This document shows positions 26,100 through 33,732 of a stretch of DNA of 64,000 nucleotides, piece by piece. Source of the stretch: an uncultured Collinsella sp. (lineage in GTDB: Bacteria; Actinomycetota; Coriobacteriia; Coriobacteriales; Coriobacteriaceae); assembly GCA_934654835.1 (NCBI GenBank), contig CAKUGY010000011.1, forward strand, positions 1-64,000, in the 5' to 3' direction. Made by a program: the position numbers and the translations under genes. The notes beneath the pieces were generated by a model. The model was not told the origin of the DNA, made no database searches, and worked only from the letters and a program-made list of their open reading frames with translations. The first letter of the stretch is position 1. Each line of letters starts with the position of its first letter.

Positions 26100-27557
26100 A
26101 TGAGCGATAGCCAGAACATTTCCGATGAGGTGCGCGCCCGCCTGCGCGCCATCCCTTCTGTCAACGAGCTGCTTACCGAGTGGCCGGTGGTGAAGGCGGC
26201 GGGGGAGACGTGCGACGCGGTGGTCCATGCCGCCGTCACGGCCGAGCTCGACGAGGAACGCGCCTCCATCCGCGCCGGCGCCGCCCCGCGCTCCAAGCGC
26301 GAGCTGGCATCGGCCATCGAATTCCGTGCGCATCGCTCCGCGCTGCCGAGTCTACGCCCGGCGGTTAATGCCACGGGCGTGGTCATCCACACCAACCTGG
26401 GCCGCGCCCCGCTTGCGGAGTCGGCCGCCAAGGCTGTGGCCGAGGTCGCGCGCGGGTACAGCACGCTCGAGTACAGCGTCGACACCTGTTCGCGCGGGTC
26501 GCGCAAGGAGCACGCCGCGCAGCTGATCCGATCGCTCACCGGTGCCGAGGACGCGCTCGTCGTCAATAACAATGCCGCCGCGGTACTGCTGGTGCTTGCC
26601 ACCCATGCCGCGGGTAAAGAGGTCATCGTGAGCCGCGGCGAGCTCGTCGAGATTGGCGGCAGTTTCCGCATCCCCGATGTCATGGCGGCCTCGGGCGCCC
26701 GGCTCGTCGAGGTCGGTGCCACCAACCGCACACACCTGGCCGATTACGAGCGTGCCATTACGCCCGATACGGCCATGATTCTCAAGGTTCATCCTTCCAA
26801 CTATCGCATCGAGGGCTTTCATGAGGAAGTGAGCTCCAAGGAGCTTGCCGCGCTGGCCCATAAGCATGGTCTGCTGTTCTACGAGGACCAGGGCTCGGGC
26901 GCGCTGCTGCCCGACGACATTTTGGTGCGTGGCGGCGAGGAGACCACGCCGACCTCGGTAGCCGCCGGGCTCGACATCGTGTCGTGCTCGGGCGACAAGC
27001 TGCTCGGTGCCGCGCAGGCGGGCATCATCATGGGCCGTTGCGACCTGATCCAGGCCTGCGGCTCACATCCGCTCATGCGCGCCCTGCGTCCGGGCAAACT
27101 CGCGCTGACGGCGCTCGAGGCCACGCTGCGCATCTACATGGACGGCGCCGATGTGGCCCATCGCGACATTCCGGTGCTCAGCATGCTCACGCTTCCGCAG
27201 GCTCATTTGGAGCGTCGTGCGCGCAAGCTGCGCGACGGTATGGTGTCCGGGCTCGACAAGGCCGGCTGCCCGTGTGCCGTGCAGGTGGAGATCGTCGAGG
27301 AGTCGTCGACTCCCGGCGGCGGTTCGCTACCTACGGTCGAGCTGCCGACGATGTGTGTTGCCGTGCGCCTTGTCGACGAGCGCCTGACGGTCGACGCGCT
27401 CAAGCGCTCGCTCGTCCAGGACTTCGATACGCCGGTCGTCACGCGCACCTCGCACGATCGCATTCTGTTTGACGTCCGCACGCTCGTGGGCGACCGCGAT
27501 ATCGAGAGGGCAGCGTCGACGCTTGCCGCGTGCGTTGCCAAGGCGGCGCGCCGATGA
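26100..27557 (+). CDS. selA: L-seryl-tRNA(Sec) selenium transferase
   Basis: 485 residues. PLP enzyme that converts seryl-tRNA(Sec) to selenocysteyl-tRNA(Sec) with selenophosphate. The PLP lysine is K300 in SGDKLLGAAQAGII, matching the E. coli site around K295; the N-terminal tRNA-binding part ends before ATGVVIHTNLGRAPL, the hallmark segment. The middle has NNNAAAVLLVL and ISRGELVEIGGSFRIPDV-type sequence (here VSRGELVEIGG). ATG 26100 follows GAAAGG. Its stop overlaps the selB start as ATGA, so the two are translated together; selC follows selB. Confidence 0.97.
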   Translation: MSDSQNISDEVRARLRAIPSVNELLTEWPVVKAAGETCDAVVHAAVTAELDEERASIRAGAAPRSKRELASAIEFRAHRSALPSLRPAVNATGVVIHTNLGRAPLAESAAKAVAEVARGYSTLEYSVDTCSRGSRKEHAAQLIRSLTGAEDALVVNNNAAAVLLVLATHAAGKEVIVSRGELVEIGGSFRIPDVMAASGARLVEVGATNRTHLADYERAITPDTAMILKVHPSNYRIEGFHEEVSSKELAALAHKHGLLFYEDQGSGALLPDDILVRGGEETTPTSVAAGLDIVSCSGDKLLGAAQAGIIMGRCDLIQACGSHPLMRALRPGKLALTALEATLRIYMDGADVAHRDIPVLSMLTLPQAHLERRARKLRDGMVSGLDKAGCPCAVQVEIVEESSTPGGGSLPTVELPTMCVAVRLVDERLTVDALKRSLVQDFDTPVVTRTSHDRILFDVRTLVGDRDIERAASTLAACVAKAARR

Positions 27558-29521
27558 GTGAGGCCAAAGCGTTGGTGGAATGCCCCGTCATCGTGGGCAC
27601 GGCGGGCCACGTCGACCATGGTAAGTCGGCACTGATCGAGGCGCTGACGGGCAAAAATCCCGACCGCTTGGAGGTCGAGCGTCGCCGCGGCATGACCGTG
27701 GAGCTTGGCTTTGGCGAGCTGGCGTTGCCGAGCGGCAAGATCGTGGGCCTGGTCGACGTGCCGGGGCATGCGCACTACCTACGCGCCATGGTGCAGGGCG
27801 CCACGGGCATCGATGTGGCCGTGCTGGTGGTTTCGGCCGTCGAGGGCGTGATGCCGCAGACGCGCGAGCACGTGCATGTGCTGGAGCTGCTGGGCGTCAC
27901 GCACATGGTGGTCGCGCTGACGATGTGCGACCTAGCCGATACCGAGATGACCGAGCTCGCCGAGCTCGATGTTGATGACTTTTTGTCGGGCACCGTGTTT
28001 GCGGGCGCCCCGATCGTCCCCGTGTCGTCCAAGACGGGCGAGGGGATTGACGCACTGCTGGCTGCGCTCGACGAGTGCGTAGATGTCTGCTGGGATGCTT
28101 GCCGCGGTCGTGCCGAGTGTACCGACGCCACGCCGCGCCTGCCGATCGATCGCTGTTTTACGATCAAGGGTGCCGGCACCGTCGTGACGGGAACGTTGCA
28201 CGACGCGCCGATTGCCGTGGGCGACGAGCTCGTTGCGCTGCCGTCGCGCACGGTCTGCCGCGTGCGCGGAATTCAGGTGCATGGCGACACGCAACGGGCG
28301 CTGCCCGGTCAGCGCGTGGCGCTCAACCTGGTGGGCGATGGCGTCGCGGCGCTCGATCGCGGCGAGATGCTCGGTGTGGAGGGCCGCTTTGGTCAGACGT
28401 TGCGCTTTATGATGACGTTCACCTACCTGGGCCGCGAGGGCGCCAAGCCGCGTGTGCTCGAGTCGGGCGCGCGTGTGCATGTGATGGCCGGCACGGCCGA
28501 GGTCGTCGGCCGCATCATGCTTTTGGAGGGCGAGGCCCCCATGGCGGTGGGCGAGACCCGTACCGTGCAGGTGCGCTTGGAAGACCCGCTGCCGCTGCGC
28601 GCCGGCGACCATGCCGTGGTGCTGTCGTATTCGCCCGTTATGCTCATTGGCGGTGGGCGCGTGCTGTTGTCGCGCTGCCGTCGCTCGCGCGAGCTTGCCG
28701 ACGGGGAGCGTGCGCTGCTTGCAGCGCTTGAGGCCGGCGATACCGCAGGCGGTGTGGGCGCTTGGCTGGCGCTGCAGATGCTGCCGGTTACGGCGGTTGA
28801 TGTTGCTGAGGCTTTGGATCTTGGTGTCGGCGAGGCCGATGCCGCACTGCGCGGGTTGGTGGCGCAGGGCTCCGTTCGCAAGCTTGCCGTGGGTGATACG
28901 GACCTCTTGGCGGACGCCGTGGTGCTCGACGCCGCGATGGATGCACTGGCGGCGACCCTGTCGGCCATGCACACGGCGGCTCCCAAGGAGACGGGCTTTA
29001 CGCCCGGTGCGGTCGCCCATGCTGCTTGGCCTACCGCCGACGACGCTGTTGCCGCGGCGTTGATTGCCGAGGGCTGCTCGCGTGGCGTGTGTGCCGCCGA
29101 GGGCGCCGAGGTGTTCGACCCGCACTCCGCTGCCGCCGCGGCGCGCGTGGTTCGCGAGGCCTGCGAGCGTATCGTTGCCTTGCTGGACGAGGCCGGGTTC
29201 GATGCGCCGGCGTTACCCGAGGTGGGCGAGCGGTTGCAGCTCGATCGCGACACCATGACGCGTGCTCTGCGCGAGCTTTCGCTCAATCGCTCGATCGTGA
29301 AGGTCGAGCGCGACGTTGCCTTGTCCGCTGCTGCCGAGGCCCACGCTCGCGAGCTCGTCGCCGCGGCCATCGCCAATGCCGGTGGCGCTGCCACCACGAG
29401 TGTGCTGCGCGAGGCCCTGGGGGTGTCGCGCAAACGCGCTATCAGCATCCTGGAACATCTGGACGCCGTGCGCTTCACAGCACTAGACAAAGAAGCCGGC
29501 GGCCTCCGCTCCGTACGCTAG
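27554..29521 (+). CDS. selB: Selenocysteine-specific elongation factor SelB
   Basis: 655 residues. Residues 10-175 are an EF-Tu-like GTPase with P-loop G18-H-V-D-H-G-K-S25 and D68-V-P-G-H. The G4 motif reads T-M124-C-D rather than N/T-K-x-D, an odd change at a position that stacks on guanine. Two beta-barrel domains follow (FTIKGAGTVVTGTL near residue 200), and the C-terminal third has the winged-helix repeats that bind SECIS (LQLDRDTMTRALRELSLNRSIV; TTSVLREALGVSRKRAISILEHLD). ATG 27554 overlaps the selA stop. With selA, selC and selD it completes the Sec decoding set. Confidence 0.96.
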   Translation: MSEAKALVECPVIVGTAGHVDHGKSALIEALTGKNPDRLEVERRRGMTVELGFGELALPSGKIVGLVDVPGHAHYLRAMVQGATGIDVAVLVVSAVEGVMPQTREHVHVLELLGVTHMVVALTMCDLADTEMTELAELDVDDFLSGTVFAGAPIVPVSSKTGEGIDALLAALDECVDVCWDACRGRAECTDATPRLPIDRCFTIKGAGTVVTGTLHDAPIAVGDELVALPSRTVCRVRGIQVHGDTQRALPGQRVALNLVGDGVAALDRGEMLGVEGRFGQTLRFMMTFTYLGREGAKPRVLESGARVHVMAGTAEVVGRIMLLEGEAPMAVGETRTVQVRLEDPLPLRAGDHAVVLSYSPVMLIGGGRVLLSRCRRSRELADGERALLAALEAGDTAGGVGAWLALQMLPVTAVDVAEALDLGVGEADAALRGLVAQGSVRKLAVGDTDLLADAVVLDAAMDALAATLSAMHTAAPKETGFTPGAVAHAAWPTADDAVAAALIAEGCSRGVCAAEGAEVFDPHSAAAAARVVREACERIVALLDEAGFDAPALPEVGERLQLDRDTMTRALRELSLNRSIVKVERDVALSAAAEAHARELVAAAIANAGGAATTSVLREALGVSRKRAISILEHLDAVRFTALDKEAGGLRSVR

Positions 29522-29532
29522 GGCCCCTCATC

Positions 29533-29599
29533 AGTTGCGGTGAAATACGGACTGTTTATCCCTATATCTAGTCCATTTAGTCCGTATTCCACCGCAACT
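29533..29599. repeat. Intergenic palindrome family A, copy 3
   Basis: 21-nt arms (29533-29553 with 29579-29599) with one A-C mismatch. It lies between the selB stop and selC and is preceded by the family flank CCCCTCA. Confidence 0.85.
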
Positions 29600-29668
29600 T
29601 CCAGAATGACTACTCAGGTGCCCTTTGCGGCTGCGGGCTGCCTGGTTTGGTAAAATATCGCCGCACTT

Positions 29669-29765
29669 GGGAACGGATGGGCTCCGGTGGGCTCCGCGGT
29701 CCTCAAAACCGTTGCGAGGCGTGCAAAACGTCTTGGATGTGTTCGATTCACATACGTTCCCGCCA
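29669..29765 (+). tRNA. selC: tRNA-Sec (TCA)
   Basis: 97 nt, the length expected for bacterial tRNA-Sec. The acceptor arms are GGGAACG (29669-29675) and CGTTCCC (29755-29761), then G and encoded CCA. The anticodon loop CCTCAAA carries TCA (29702-29704). A long variable arm (GAGGCGT pairing with ACGTCTT, loop GCAAA) and a T arm ATGTG-TTCGATT-CACAT are present. A -10-like TAAAAT at 29651-29656 sits 12 nt upstream. It lies 147 nt after selB, so selA-selB-selC form one locus. Confidence 0.95.
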
Positions 29766-29773
29766 TACGCTAC

Positions 29774-29827
29774 CAGCGCTTTTGTGCTCGCGGTCTTGCT
29801 GCGTGCCGCAAAGGCGCTGTTTTGTTT
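29774..29827 (+). terminator. Terminator after selC
   Basis: Stem CAGCGCTTT (29774-29782) with AAAGGCGCTG (29810-29819, one bulged G) closing a 27-nt loop, followed by TTTTGTTTT. Confidence 0.65.
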
Positions 29828-29919
29828 TCGCACGAGCTTTTCGTAGCGCCGCTATTTCGGTGGCGGTATTTTGCTTCGTGCGCCAGGTTTCGAGCATGCC
29901 GATGGGGGTGTTTTGCCGT

Positions 29920-30552
29920 ATGACTATCGTAAGACGGGCCGATCTTTCTTGCGTCGTCCAGGCGGGCGGGATGTCGTCGCGCATGGGCTGCGACAAGGCT
30001 CGGATGTTGTTTTGCGGCGAGCCGCTCATCGAGCGCGTGCTGGGGAGCCTGGCCCAGGTGGCCGGCGAGCTTGTTGTGACGACTTCGCGCCCTGACGAGC
30101 TCGCCTATCTTGAGGAGTGCGAGTTTGATGGCCTGATGCCGCGCGTAGTCATGGACATCGACGGCCCCGCCGGTGCTATGCGCGGCATCGCGAGCTCGCT
30201 GGCTGCCGCTCGGCTGCCGCTCGTGGCGATCGTCGCCTGCGACATGCCGTTCGTTTCACCGGAGCTGATCGGCGTACTTGCGGATCGGGTCAAGGAGGGC
30301 CCGCTCGATGCGTGCGTTCCGCGTGAGGAGCGGGGGATTGAGCCGCTGTGCGCCGCGTGGCGTCGCGAAGCATGCATCCCGGTGGCTCGCGAGCTCCTCG
30401 CCAGCGACCGCCAGCGCATCCGTTGCCTGATCGACCGGGTGAGCGCCGGCTATCTAGATGAGCCGCAGATTATCGAGGCGGCCGGGTCGCTGCTCTGCTT
30501 CGAAAACGTCAATACGCCCGAGGAGTTTGCGGCGGCCGAGTTGCTCGCCTAG
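29920..30552 (+). CDS. mobA: Molybdenum cofactor guanylyltransferase MobA-like
   Basis: 210-residue nucleotidyltransferase that adds GMP to molybdopterin to make MGD, the cofactor form used by FdhF and by the other DMSO-reductase-family enzyme here. The GTP-binding signature appears as QAGGMSSRMGCDKARM (normally LAGG.S.RMG.DK); DIDGPAGAMRGI and ACDMPFVSPELI hold the metal-binding Asp. ATG 29920 is chosen; ATG 29896 in the same frame is possible, and the open frame back to 29647 runs across selC and cannot be real. The first Gly-rich residue is Q instead of L, a mild deviation. It could also act as a CTP-type (MocA) enzyme. Confidence 0.85.
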   Translation: MTIVRRADLSCVVQAGGMSSRMGCDKARMLFCGEPLIERVLGSLAQVAGELVVTTSRPDELAYLEECEFDGLMPRVVMDIDGPAGAMRGIASSLAAARLPLVAIVACDMPFVSPELIGVLADRVKEGPLDACVPREERGIEPLCAAWRREACIPVARELLASDRQRIRCLIDRVSAGYLDEPQIIEAAGSLLCFENVNTPEEFAAAELLA

Positions 30553-30579
30553 AAAGTCGCCTAGATGATGGAGGATGCC

Positions 30580-30975
30580 ATGTCTCACGATATCTGCCCC
30601 GACACCGGGGAACCTTGCACTTGCGACGGCTCTGAGCCCTGCACCTGCGGCTGCGGCGGTTGCGGGCATACGGCCGAGGAAGAGGCCGCTGCGGCCGCGT
30701 ATCGCGAGTCGCATCTCGAGGCCCCGTCCGGCGATGTCCTCGACCACGAACGCAAGATCATTGTGTCGTTCGACAGCACCTTTGATGTGATGGAGTGCGA
30801 ACAGCTGTGTCTTGCCGCCGGCGTGCCCGGACGCATTATGCCGCTGCCCGGTTCCATCACCGCCGGCTGCGGCCTGTGCTGGGCCATGCCATTCTCGGGA
30901 GACGCCCTCGCCGCCTTCCGCGCCGCCACCGAGAGCCACGTAACCCCCGCCGACTATCACCACCTCGTCCTCTAA
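30580..30975 (+). CDS. Cys-rich N-terminus fused to a DUF3343 domain
   Basis: 131 residues. The first 30 contain seven cysteines (CPDTGEPCTCDGSEPCTCGC then GGCGH), a pattern that could hold a metal or chalcogen; after an acidic, Ala-rich linker, residues about 55-131 are a DUF3343 domain with IVSFDSTFDVMECEQL, GVPGRIMPLPGSI and AGCGLCWAM. It is the paralogue of the small DUF3343 protein at 2619-2870 but has an extra Cys in the AGCGLC motif. ATG 30580 is chosen because GGAGG (30570-30574) is 5 nt before it; ATG 30565 is also in frame. It lies 27 nt after mobA, so probably co-transcribed; a role in Se or Mo cofactor delivery is inferred only. Confidence 0.75.
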   Translation: MSHDICPDTGEPCTCDGSEPCTCGCGGCGHTAEEEAAAAAYRESHLEAPSGDVLDHERKIIVSFDSTFDVMECEQLCLAAGVPGRIMPLPGSITAGCGLCWAMPFSGDALAAFRAATESHVTPADYHHLVL

Positions 30976-30981
30976 CCACCA

Positions 30982-31020
30982 AAACCACCACAATGGGGAC
31001 AGGCACCTTTGTGGTGGTTT
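30982..31020 (+). terminator. Hairpin/terminator after the DUF3343 gene
   Basis: Perfect 12-bp stem AAACCACCACAA/TTGTGGTGGTTT (30982-30993 with 31009-31020), loop TGGGGACAGGCACCT. The T run is only the last three stem bases, so termination may be partial. Confidence 0.6.
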
Positions 31021-31232
31021 GGACCATATGGACGAAACAGCTTCGAAACACGGATTTTGCACGTCAGGTACTCAAAAACACATCTACCTGCATCGTAATC
31101 AAAACGAAACATCCGCTCGTCGGCTTATGCGTAACTTTGCTGCAACAGTGCGATATTATCCATACTCGATAAAGCTCACGGCGCATGGGGCGCCGCGAAC
31201 GACACCTTTCTTTTCCATCAATTGGAGGAAGC

Positions 31233-32588
31233 ATGAGCTACACGCAGAAAGTTCTCGACGAGCTCAAGGCTCGCTATCCCGAGCAGCCTGAGTTCATCCA
31301 GGCCGCGACCGAGATCCTCGGCACCATCCAGCCGGCGCTCGACGCCCACCCCGAGTACGAGGAGGCCGCCCTGCTGGAGCGCCTTGTCGAGCCCGAGCGC
31401 ATCGTTATGTTCCGTGTTCCCTGGGTCGACGACCAGGGCAAGGTCCAGGTCAACCGCGGCTACCGCGTCGAGTTCAACTCTGCTATTGGACCCTACAAGG
31501 GCGGCCTGCGCTTTAACCCGACGGTCACCCTGGGCATGCTCAAGTTCCTGGGCCTGGAGCAGATCCTCAAGAACAGCCTGACCACCCTTCCCATGGGCGG
31601 CGGCAAGGGCGGCTCCGACTTTGACCCCAAGGGCAAGTCCAACAATGAGATCATGCACTTCTGCCAGTCCTTCATGACCGAGCTCTATCGCCACATCGGT
31701 CCCAACACCGACGTTCCCGCCGGCGACCTGGGCGTTGGCGGCCGCGAGGTTGCCTACATGTTCGGTCAGTACAAGCGTCTGACCAACGAGTGGACCGGCG
31801 TCCTCACCGGCAAGGGCCTCTCCTTTGGCGGCTCGCTCGCCCGTACCGAGGCCACCGGCTACGGCCTGGTCTATTTTGTGGACGAGTACCTCAAGAGCCG
31901 CGGCGACTCCTTCGAGGGCAAGAACGTTGTCGTTCACGGCTCCGGTAACGTCGCCATTTACGCCGTCCAGAAGGTCGCCCAGCTCGGCGGCAAGGTGCTG
32001 GCCTGCTCCGACACCCACGGCTGGGTCGAGGATCCCGACGGCATCGACTACACCGTGCTCGAGCACGTCTACAACCAGAAGCGCTCTGGCCACGACAAGG
32101 GCATCACGCTCGCTATGTACGTCGACGAGAAGCCCAACGCCGTGTGGCACGAGGGCGACGGCCGCGGCGTGTGGCAGCTTCCCTGCGACATCGCGCTGCC
32201 CTGCGCTCGCGAGAACACGCTGCTTCTCGAGGACGCCCAGGCGCTCGTCGCCAACGGCTGCAAGGTGGTCGGCGAGGGCGCGAACATGCCCACGACCATC
32301 GAGGCTACGACCTACTTCCAGGAGAACGGCGTCGCCTTCATGCCCGGTAAGGCTGCCAACGCCGGCGGCGTGCTCGTGTCCGGCCTCGAGATGAGCCAGA
32401 ACGCCGAGCACCTGTCCTGGACCTTCGAGGAGGTCGACGGCAAGCTCGAGCAGCTCATGCGCGGCATGTTCCACAACGTGGACGACACCGCCAAGGAGTA
32501 CGGCGAGGAGGGCAACTTCGTCATGGGCGCTAACATCGCCGGCTTCCTGAAGGTCGCCGACGCCATGCTCGCCCAGGGCGTCTGCTAA
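31233..32588 (+). CDS. gdhA: NADP-type glutamate dehydrogenase
   Basis: 451 residues, the length of hexameric bacterial GdhA (447 in E. coli). It interconverts 2-oxoglutarate plus ammonia and glutamate. Seen: GYRVEFNSAIGPYKGGLRF with the substrate-binding lysine, the active-site segment PMGGGKGGSDFDPKGKS, DVPAGDLGVGGREVAYMFGQYK with the catalytic Asp, and the Rossmann motif GSGNVA preceded by VVVH. The Rossmann beta-2 end (ACSDTHGWV) points to NADP use as in E. coli GdhA. ATG 31233 follows TTGGAGGAAG; upstream in-frame codons lack a ribosome site. The gene stands alone, with a 212-nt leader in which I see only a weak -10 candidate. Confidence 0.95.
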   Translation: MSYTQKVLDELKARYPEQPEFIQAATEILGTIQPALDAHPEYEEAALLERLVEPERIVMFRVPWVDDQGKVQVNRGYRVEFNSAIGPYKGGLRFNPTVTLGMLKFLGLEQILKNSLTTLPMGGGKGGSDFDPKGKSNNEIMHFCQSFMTELYRHIGPNTDVPAGDLGVGGREVAYMFGQYKRLTNEWTGVLTGKGLSFGGSLARTEATGYGLVYFVDEYLKSRGDSFEGKNVVVHGSGNVAIYAVQKVAQLGGKVLACSDTHGWVEDPDGIDYTVLEHVYNQKRSGHDKGITLAMYVDEKPNAVWHEGDGRGVWQLPCDIALPCARENTLLLEDAQALVANGCKVVGEGANMPTTIEATTYFQENGVAFMPGKAANAGGVLVSGLEMSQNAEHLSWTFEEVDGKLEQLMRGMFHNVDDTAKEYGEEGNFVMGANIAGFLKVADAMLAQGVC

Positions 32589-32612
32589 ACCCTGCCTGAC
32601 ATAGCATTCGAT

Positions 32613-32648
32613 AAGGCTCCCAGTCATCTCGGCCGGGAGCCTTTTCTT
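32613..32648 (+). terminator. Terminator of gdhA
   Basis: 9-bp stem AAGGCTCCC/GGGAGCCTT (32613-32621 with 32635-32643), 13-nt loop, then TTCTTT. Confidence 0.88.
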
Positions 32649-32663
32649 TCCCGAAGGCCTCCT

Positions 32664-32738
32664 CATAACTTGCGGTGAAATACGGACTGTTTGGCGCTCT
32701 GAATCCGCCGAACAGTCCGTATTTCACCGCAAGTTATG
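32664..32738. repeat. Intergenic palindrome family A, copy 4
   Basis: The longest copy: 33-nt arms (32664-32696 with 32706-32738) with one G-T wobble and only a 9-nt loop. The core is the same as in the other copies, but the arm base is changed on both sides (ACTTGCGG with CCGCAAGT instead of AGTTGCGG with CCGCAACT), which keeps pairing intact. Confidence 0.9.
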
Positions 32739-32817
32739 GATGGGTGGGTGGATTTTGTCCTGCAACGGCGTGCGGCCCCTCGTTTGGTACACTTAAAAGT
32801 ACTGGACAAGTGAAGAG

Positions 32818-33732
32818 ATGGGGGAGAACGTGCTCAAGTTCGGTACCTACGTCCGTGTTGGAAACGCGGCCGAAGCCTACGAGCTCTTGCAGAAAAACCG
32901 CAACAATAAGATTGTGGGCGGCGGCATCTGGATGCGCCTGGGTTCGCGTCGCGTGGCGACGGCGATTGACCTTTCGGCCTGCGGACTCGATCAGATCGAG
33001 GAGACCGAGACCGAGTTTCGCATCGGTGCCATGTGCACCCTGCGCCAGCTCGAGCGCCATGCCGAGCTCAACGCGCTTGTCAACAATGTCTTTGAGTTCG
33101 CCGTCCACGATATCGTGGGCGTGCAGCTGCGCAACACCGCCACGGTGGGCGGCAGCATCTACGGCCGTTTTGGCTTCTCGGACGTCCTCTCGGCCTTCCT
33201 GGCACTCGACTCCTACGTTGAGCTGACGGGCGCCGGTCGTGTGCCGCTCGCTGAGTTCGTGCGTATGGGCTACGTGCGCGACGTGATCGAGCACGTGGTG
33301 GTCGTCAAGCACGATTACCGCGCGAGCTACGAGGCCGTGCGCAAGGCCGCGACCGATTTCCCCTCGCTTAATGTCACCGCCGCCTGGTGGGACAGCTCCT
33401 GGCACGTCACCGTGGGCGCCCGTCCGCTGCGTGCGACCCTGCTGCAGGGCGAGGCGTGCGGCCTTACCAGCGAGCAGCCTTCCGAGGACGAGCTTCGTGC
33501 CCTCGCCACATCCGTGCGCACGCTGAGCTACGGCACCAACATGTGGGGCTCGGCCGAGTACCGGCGCCGCATCTCGGCTCCGCTGGCGATCCAGGCCGTG
33601 CGCCGCGCCGCCGGCATCGAGCTTTCGGCCTCCCTTGCCCGCGAGCTCGAGACCGTGCAGATCCCCAAGTTCGCCACGGACGAGTATTCCTGCCGCCGCG
33701 TGCCCGGCGTCGATTCTAGCGAGGTGCGCTAA
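32818..33732 (+). CDS. ygfM: Molybdenum hydroxylase FAD-binding subunit (YgfM-like)
   Basis: 304-residue FAD subunit of the xanthine dehydrogenase family, longer than YgfM by some 45 residues. The FAD pyrophosphate loop is seen as KIVGGGIWMRLG near residue 33 and the second motif as RNTATVGGSIYGRFGFSD near 102. The C-terminal CO_deh_flav_C-like part is recognisable up to RRAAGI. It passes electrons from the Fe-S clusters of the next protein to an acceptor. ATG 32818 is used; GTG 32830 is the alternative, but GGGGAG would then be only 3 nt away. Its stop overlaps the next start (TAATG, 33730-33734), matching the E. coli ygfM-xdhD arrangement. Confidence 0.85.
   Translation: MGENVLKFGTYVRVGNAAEAYELLQKNRNNKIVGGGIWMRLGSRRVATAIDLSACGLDQIEETETEFRIGAMCTLRQLERHAELNALVNNVFEFAVHDIVGVQLRNTATVGGSIYGRFGFSDVLSAFLALDSYVELTGAGRVPLAEFVRMGYVRDVIEHVVVVKHDYRASYEAVRKAATDFPSLNVTAAWWDSSWHVTVGARPLRATLLQGEACGLTSEQPSEDELRALATSVRTLSYGTNMWGSAEYRRRISAPLAIQAVRRAAGIELSASLARELETVQIPKFATDEYSCRRVPGVDSSEVR

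Noticed and set aside
29647..29919. N-terminal extension of MobA back to 29647.
   Set aside because: It would overlap the whole tRNA-Sec gene and its terminator; the family signature begins just after ATG 29920.
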